From the NCBI GenBank assembly GCA_036768485.1, contig JAVLUZ010000513.1, positions 165,272 to 229,271 on the forward strand: a stretch of DNA of 64,000 nt. The letters are read 5' to 3'. The notes under the pieces were generated by a model, which was given only the letters and a program-made list of their open reading frames with translations, did not search any database and was not told the origin of the DNA. Below are positions 58,350-64,000 of the stretch, in pieces; position 1 is the stretch's first letter; each line of letters begins with the position of its first letter. The position numbers were made by a program, and so were the translations under genes. Source of the DNA: Mermis nigrescens (lineage: Eukaryota; Nematoda; Enoplea; Mermithida; Mermithidae).

Positions 58350-60780
58350 GAGGTGCGGTTTTTTTTAAAGGTAGATAATAAAAAAGCTTAGATACCCTTC
58401 TTTGTTTACACTCAATACCGAGCTAGTCGTGAGTGTGTAAAGTGTAAAACAAAAAATAAAATAATTTGCAGGGGCCAATTTTTTTCAAATGTTTCCCCTG
58501 ATTAGTAGTTTACGAATCTGGTCTTAAAATTTCTTTACACTCATTAGTTGTTGCACAGGAGAGTAAATTAGAAGGTTTTTTACTGTTTTCATGTGCACAA
58601 GCATATCTAACTCACTTTTACATTCTATGCAGTCTGATTGCTTTCAAAAGGTAGACGGTTATAAGATCTAGGGGAGCCTTTTTTTATTTTTTAAAGTAAT
58701 ATTTTCAAATTTAGAGGTGGTTTATTGTAAAGAGACCAAGATAAAAAATTTTTTTCCTGCCATATTCTCCACTTAGTAGACAGAAGGTAGTAATTATCTT
58801 TAAAATGTGCCTCGTCCTAGGCGCAACACGTCAAAATTTATTTTGCTTCTTTACAATCTATATTGCGTTATAAGTGCAGGTGTAAACTTTACACTAAAAA
58901 AATTTTTCTGCCCAGAGCAACGTGGATGATGAATTTGGAAAAAAATGTTCTCCGTAAGGTCAGAATAACGAATCTGACCTTAAACCTTTTCTACAGCCTG
59001 TGTTTGTTGAGGTATCAAGAGGTGAACATTGAATTATACATCTATTTTCTAATGTTAATAGATAACTCCGTTTCGCATATTGTTTGATCAGATTTTTCTT
59101 ATTTCAGAGGTTTTTGACTCGTCTTTAATAAATCATTATTTTTATTATCATGAATGCACTATTCTTAAAGTTCAATAGAATGATGAATATTTTTATATAT
59201 AGTATAATCAAGCTGAAACCTTAGCTGCGAGTGAGTTAGTGCAATGGCTGACGTATCCGTTCTCGCATGTGGATTTAAAAAGAGAATAATGTGTTTAAGT
59301 CTTCTGAATATTAACGTTTTTCATTTTTTTGATTCTTTTGGCAAAACCATGCACTTCATTTGACTTATTCATCAATTTGGGTTCTGCAGATGACACTTTT
59401 TGTTTTTTGAATTTAGCCTTAGTTCTCGAATGGGAGTGTAAAGAGTGCGTAAATCTGGGGGTGAAAAGACACAATTGGTCGAGTTTTCGACTTGTTTATG
59501 TCTGCCAACAACTCCGCTTATGAGTTTTAAGAAATTTTTTCTGACAGAAATGTATTAAGGACGAAGGGCTACCTTCTGTTTCCAGCAAACTTTTCTACAA
59601 TTAATACGCAGTTAGTATCAGGGGTTTAAACTTTACACTCTAGTGGATGAGTAAAAAAACATATTTTGTCCAAGATTTCTCTACCAACTTTTTCGGTGAT
59701 GAGTTAGGATGAATTGATTAAGATAGAAATAAAGTAACTTCTAAGAACTACACGTCGAAGCAAGCCGCGTTCAAAAACGTGATATTCATTTGTTTAAGGG
59801 GTGTAAATTTCGAAATCTGAGGTGTGAAATGGGCGAAAAAAAACAGGTTTTTTCGTACCAACTTTTTCGGTGATGAGTTAGGATGAATTGATTAAGATAG
59901 AAATAAAGTAACTTCTAAGAACTACACGTCGAAGCAAGCCGCGTTCAAAAAAACGTGATATTCATTTGTTTAAGGGGGTGTAAATTTCGAAATCTGAGGT
60001 GTGAAATGGGCGAAAAAAACAGGTTTTTTCGTATTTTGATTGGTAAATCATATCAAATATTTTGCGGAACATAAGTTTGGCACATACAAACGAACTAAAT
60101 CAAAGGGCTACAAACTGGCCCTAACCAGATTTATTTCACTCAATGGGGCGTTAGGTTCAGATTTTTAAAGTTTACAATGTGGTGGACAGTGGAAAATACG
60201 TGTTTGTCCATTTTTTGTTCGCCACTTTCTCTATTCAAAAGTCGGGCGAGGTCGAATAGGATAAAAATAAAGTACTTTCTAAGGGGTACGCGTCACAGCG
60301 AGTTGCATTTGTTTACATCAATATTTAGCTTTTTCGGGAGAAGTAAAGTCAAAAACGGGGGAGTTGAACGTGTTTCTGTCTTGTTTTTTTGCCAAGTCCT
60401 GGGTTATGAGTCTGGACATAATCTCAAGTCTAAAAATGAACCGGAAACCAAATGTGATACGCCAGTTTAATTGCACTCAAGAGTGGTTTAAAGTGATTTA
60501 CATCTGATATTTATTTGTCCTCGGGCCATTGTGGAAACTTAATTTTTTAATAAATCTTGATCGTAATATCAGAGTAATATCAGAATTACGAATCCGACTG
60601 AAATTTCCTTTGCACTCTGTGGTTAAGTAAAGTTGTCAATGCATATTAACTTCAGTTCTAGAGCCTTGCGGAAGCTTCATTTTTTCAAAATTTTCTGCGT
60701 AAAATCAGAATTGGGAATCTGACAGTTAGTTTTCTCTACACCTGGTAGTTGTGTGAAGTTTGCACTATTCATTTGTTGTT
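58350..60780 (+). repeat. Zone of degenerate dispersed repeats, no gene seen
   Basis: Recurring variants of GAATCTGACCTTAAACCTTTTCTACA and GTGTAAACTTTACACT at irregular spacing (for example 58515, 58885, 59625, 60590 and 60715), suggesting a very old tandem or dispersed family. Frames here are short and not supported. Confidence 0.5.
59682..60031 (+). repeat. 174-bp direct duplication
   Basis: ACCAACTTTTTCGGTGATGA to ACAGGTTTTTTCGT occurs twice back to back (59682-59855 and 59856-60031), differing mainly in homopolymer lengths. Clearly recent compared with its surroundings. Confidence 0.92.
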
Positions 60781-61037
60781 AATATGTAGTTTATACTACA
60801 AATTTATTTTACTTCCAAATCTGAGCGTTAGTGTTCCTCACACTTGATATTTGCGTGAAGTTTATGCCGAAAAACTTTGATCTGTTTAAATAATGTAAGG
60901 TTGTCTTGTTTAAAAAGGATATTGCTGATGTTAAGGACAATATTACTTTCCGCGTTCTTGGACTGCTGTCATTGTTGTGGCATTACTGTATGTGTTTCCT
61001 AACTGATGTACTCAAATCATGCTAATTAAAAGTAGGG

Positions 61038-61706
61038 TACTAGCAAAGAAAAATGCTCCGATGGAACAAAAAAGATGTATATACTTGGAATTAAGGATTG
61101 TTAAGGATGTAAAAGGGAGAGATTAGGAAAAAGCTACCTATAGTCGCAAAATCTGATAAAAATCACACTTTCTCTAAGCAACACAAAACATCGAAGTATA
61201 TTCTGCGGCCAACACATTAAAATAAATATTTAACCATAAAAATGATTAAAAATGCAGCACGTTAGCTATGCAGTAGCTACGGGAAATGATATTGAGTAAC
61301 GGTCTTTCTAAGCCAATTGAATGAAATAGCAGACATCGATGCATCCAAAACAATTGAAGAAATTGTTCGTTTAAAACAGTAGGAAACGCGTGAGTTGACT
61401 TGAAACAGACTAAATGTAGGTACACTAGCATGCCCGTGACGATTGTGTACACTAATCAATCGGCCCCTGCTTTGCTTGCTATTATGCTCATAACAAAATA
61501 AAACAACTTTAAATACAATACCACTCAGTTTTCTATCAATCAGGATACGAAGCTAGTCAGCGTTGCTACTTGCCAGCAATTTAAAAAAGTAAACATTATA
61601 GATTTCGTTTAAACACTCTTGTGCCCTCCTTTTACATCCTTAACAATTCACAATTCCAAGTATATTCATCTTTTTTGTTCCATCGGAGCATTTTTCTTTG
61701 CTACTA
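61038..61706. mobile_element. 0.67-kb element with long terminal inverted repeats
   Basis: TAGCAAAGAAAAATGCTCCG and the following roughly 70 bp are inverted at the right end (...CGGAGCATTTTTCTTTGCTA). TA occurs at both borders. Internal frames on both strands are short; one plus-strand stretch reads LSQLNEIADIDASKTIEEIV, with no recognised family. Confidence 0.8.
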
Positions 61707-61825
61707 ACGATAGCATTATTTGGGACTTCCTAATCGAGCTGAATCATCGACACCGGAAAAAATAATAAGTTTTATTTTATATTTTTCAATTTTTTTATTG
61801 TTTCCGGCGGGTGGGTGCGTGCCAT

Positions 61826-62215
61826 GCATAGGTGCACAAGGTCAAGGTCGGCAGGGGGGTGAAATTCAAAAATACAAAACAAAAAATTTAACATTCACGT
61901 TTTTTTGTTGTTTTAACGATCGAAATGGTCAGAATAGCCTATAAAACGCTTTTTCAAGGTAATATCGCATTTTAAAAGCATTTTTAGTCCATTTTGCCTG
62001 CATTATATCACCTATAACACAAAAAAATCAAAAATTTATCAATTTTAGGCGCTTTTTGAGTAAAAAGCACTTAAAAGTACTAATCAAAAAATTTCGACGT
62101 TTTTACTGCTTTTGACCTCAAAAATGATGCAAAAAACCGTTCCATCAGCTCAAAATCGCCGGGTAGTACCTGTCCAGCTGACCCTTCAGGGGGTAATACC
62201 CTCCCTGCCTATGTG
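61826..62215 (+). mobile_element. Family E element
   Basis: CATAGGTGCACAAGGTCAAG to about TACCCTCCCTGCCTATGTGC. Same block order as 52555-52830. Confidence 0.65.
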
Positions 62216-62660
62216 CATCTATGGTGCTATGTGCACAGCATGACCGGTCCGGGGAAGGGCAGCCGATCTGGGGCTTTCACTAATTTTAATTGTATTTTTT
62301 AATATAAATTCTAAACGACCGTAAACTGGAATATTCATAATCTCGGAACCGAAACCACTAAGTTCTTAAAAGGTAAAGATATCTGAGCAGAGCCACTATG
62401 AGTAGCCGATAGCCAAGCTCTTGCCTTTCAACAAAACTGAGAATAAATAGGTACTCTTTTAATTTTTCAACAAAAAAATTAGAGAATAGCAAGAAAACTT
62501 GAATTAAGGAGCACAGAAAGACAAAAGCGTGGGTTGAGAATTCCCAATAATATGAATTGAATCTGCCAGCCCACTTTAGCAAATTTTATTACTAAAGCTC
62601 CACAGACTGTACGGCTTTTTTTTCTAAAAAGAATCAAATTTGCATTAATGCTGCATTTAG

Positions 62661-63007
62661 GGCCGTATCTAAGAGGGCGGGGGGGGTTAGGGGCGCCAAC
62701 CCCACCTTTCACCGCGAAAAAATTTTGGCAGGTAGGATACTGCACGGTAAGATGAAAAAAATTGTGTTTGCCCAAAAATCCAAAAAAATGAAACTTTTCA
62801 GAGCCTATTCAGAGAAGTGAAATTTTTTTTGAAAACTTTGAACTTTATCAGCTTAAAGGAAAAAAACAAAAAAACAAAAAAAAACAACAAAAAAAACAAA
62901 CGACAAAAAAGCAGTTTTTGCAAACTATGTATCCCTTCAAAATTTCCGAGATATTAGATAATTAACTTTGGGTCCGCCCCTTGGCCGGATCATGGATACG
63001 GGCCTAG
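62661..63007. mobile_element. hAT-like element
   Basis: Ends GGGCCGTATCTAAGAGGG and GATCATGGATACGGGCCTA (imperfect inverted repeat), flanked on both sides by GCTGCATTTA, a target duplication of at least 8 bp. Confidence 0.8.
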
Positions 63008-63019
63008 CTGCATTTATAC

Positions 63020-63113
63020 CTATGAGTGGATTCATCGAAATTCGACTTCAGCTGATCGACGTAATTAGCAAGCACCTTAATGTTCGGCTGAACAGCACGC
63101 TTCATGATTTATT
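63020..63113 (-). CDS. Possible first exon of an unidentified gene
   Basis: On the minus strand a CCACAG acceptor is followed by ATG (63105) and the peptide MKRAVQPNIKVLANYVDQLK, then SNFDESTH, ending at a GTATAA donor in phase 2. Codon choice resembles the TWNK and DTWD1 exons. Other frames on both strands are also open to about 63300, so the assignment is weak. It could be upstream of TWNK or an independent gene. Confidence 0.3.
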
Positions 63114-63705
63114 CCTGTGGACGCCGCCACTATTTGGATAACACTGAAAGAGAATTACGGGATAATACGTGGCATAACGAAGGGGCATCATAAAAAGTCG
63201 GTGGACAATTTTGCCCCACAAGTTGAAACTGATCATGCTTTTCCGACTTTTAAGCAAAAACTTGTTGTCTTAAATTTCTATTTATTTCGACAGAAAATAC
63301 AGTAATTTCCAGCATACTTGGACAAAGGCCGGTCTTCCCGATGATAACAAGAGCAACAATTTTTGGTTGGTTGCCAGTTCGGAAAAGGATTGTTCCATTA
63401 TTTGATCATTTACCTAGCGATTTTTAAACAAATAATGCGTTTCTGTGTGCCTATATGTATATTTGTTATATCAGTCAAAGTATAGGAAGCTTACACGTCT
63501 TTGTAGTGCACTGAGTGCTACCAACTAAATATCTTTGGAGTGCGCGTTGTGCTAAGGCGTTAGGTATCAATAACTTCTGCAATGTTTATTAAGTGAGTAG
63601 ATTTTTCTAAAATAGAAATTCTTGCTGATACTCATAGCATTGACCATTTATACCGTACGGCCTACCAGTAATACAAGGTTGAACCGAGTTGAGCACATTG
63701 CCCAG

Positions 63706-64000
63706 GTATGATCCCAGACAAGCACAGCAATGGAATTTTGGGAGGTGAAACTAAAATTTTCCTTAAGTACCTTTTTAGGGCTCAAAAGCGGTGGATACAC
63801 GTCAAAAACATCATTTTTGGCTTCTTATACTATTCTCTATCCTTCTATAACGTAAAAACATCAAAAATTCAAAAAATTCGAATAAATTGAACATATATAT
63901 ATATATGGTCAGAAAATGAGTATATGGCGCAAAACGCCTAAAATTTGTTTTTGCAGAAAGCAGATAGATAAAAACGCTTGAAACATCACCTATTCTTTGA
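63706..64000 (+). mobile_element. Family D element, cut by the window end
   Basis: AGCACAGCAATGGAATTTTGG, TACACGTCAAAAACATCATT, TCTATCCTTCTATAACGTAA and GGCGCAAAACGCC in family D order. Confidence 0.7.

Noticed and set aside
61246..61452. 68-codon minus-strand frame as a Toprim exon of TWNK
   Set aside because: Only a vague EQF...FW resemblance, no suitable donor, and it lies inside an inverted-repeat element.

Overview
The window is animal nuclear DNA: AT-rich, almost all non-coding and dense with short non-autonomous DNA transposons. Coding information sits in short exons separated by introns of 0.8-5 kb, so no long open frame marks a gene. Three traits lean towards a nematode: interstitial TTAGGC tracts, frequent TACTGTAG-type motifs, and TTTTCAG-type 3' splice sites. 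None of them proves the taxon.

Two conserved genes can be rebuilt exon by exon with matching splice phases, and they converge tail to tail. A DTWD1-type tRNA-uridine aminocarboxypropyltransferase lies on + (30612-37307, 4 exons, 251 aa, apparently complete). The mitochondrial DNA helicase Twinkle (TWNK) lies on - (58174 down to 39237, last 7 exons, 349 codons including Walker A). Its N-terminal primase-like exons were not found. Two phase-compatible exons of an unidentified + gene (38027-38333) lie between them. A small, GC-rich, one-helix membrane protein ORF (56913-57044, +) lies inside a TWNK intron.

Layout. 1-6240: fragments of several element families, a Tc1/mariner-like MITE (1712-2163), a C2H2 zinc-finger exon (2594-2845) and a small basic ORF on - (5954-6232). 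6240-7200: simple repeats. 7199-18526: a large two-copy tandem duplication (about 5.3 and 6.1 kb) with perfect hairpins, a 42-bp minisatellite and an approximately 105-bp array carrying TTAGGC. 18526-19230: ATT-type microsatellite. 19600-30600: mobile-element fragments plus decayed copies of the zinc-finger exon (24641-24863) and the basic ORF (26925-27068), in the same order and orientation as at 2.6-6.2 kb. 30600-39240: DTWD1, the unidentified exons and the TWNK 3' end, with introns full of nested elements. 39240-58174: TWNK. 58175-64000: a degenerate repeat zone, a direct 174-bp duplication, a 0.67-kb TIR element, a possible small exon and more elements.

The most striking structure is a group of hAT-like MITEs, called family A here: about 250 bp, ends CATAnnTGGGCrGC, 8-bp target-site duplications. 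They insert repeatedly into each other and into other families. At 33.2-34.1 kb the nesting is three deep within family A, and this stack lies inside a fourth element. In three separate composites an inverted copy occupies the same internal site (GTGGTATG) of another copy.
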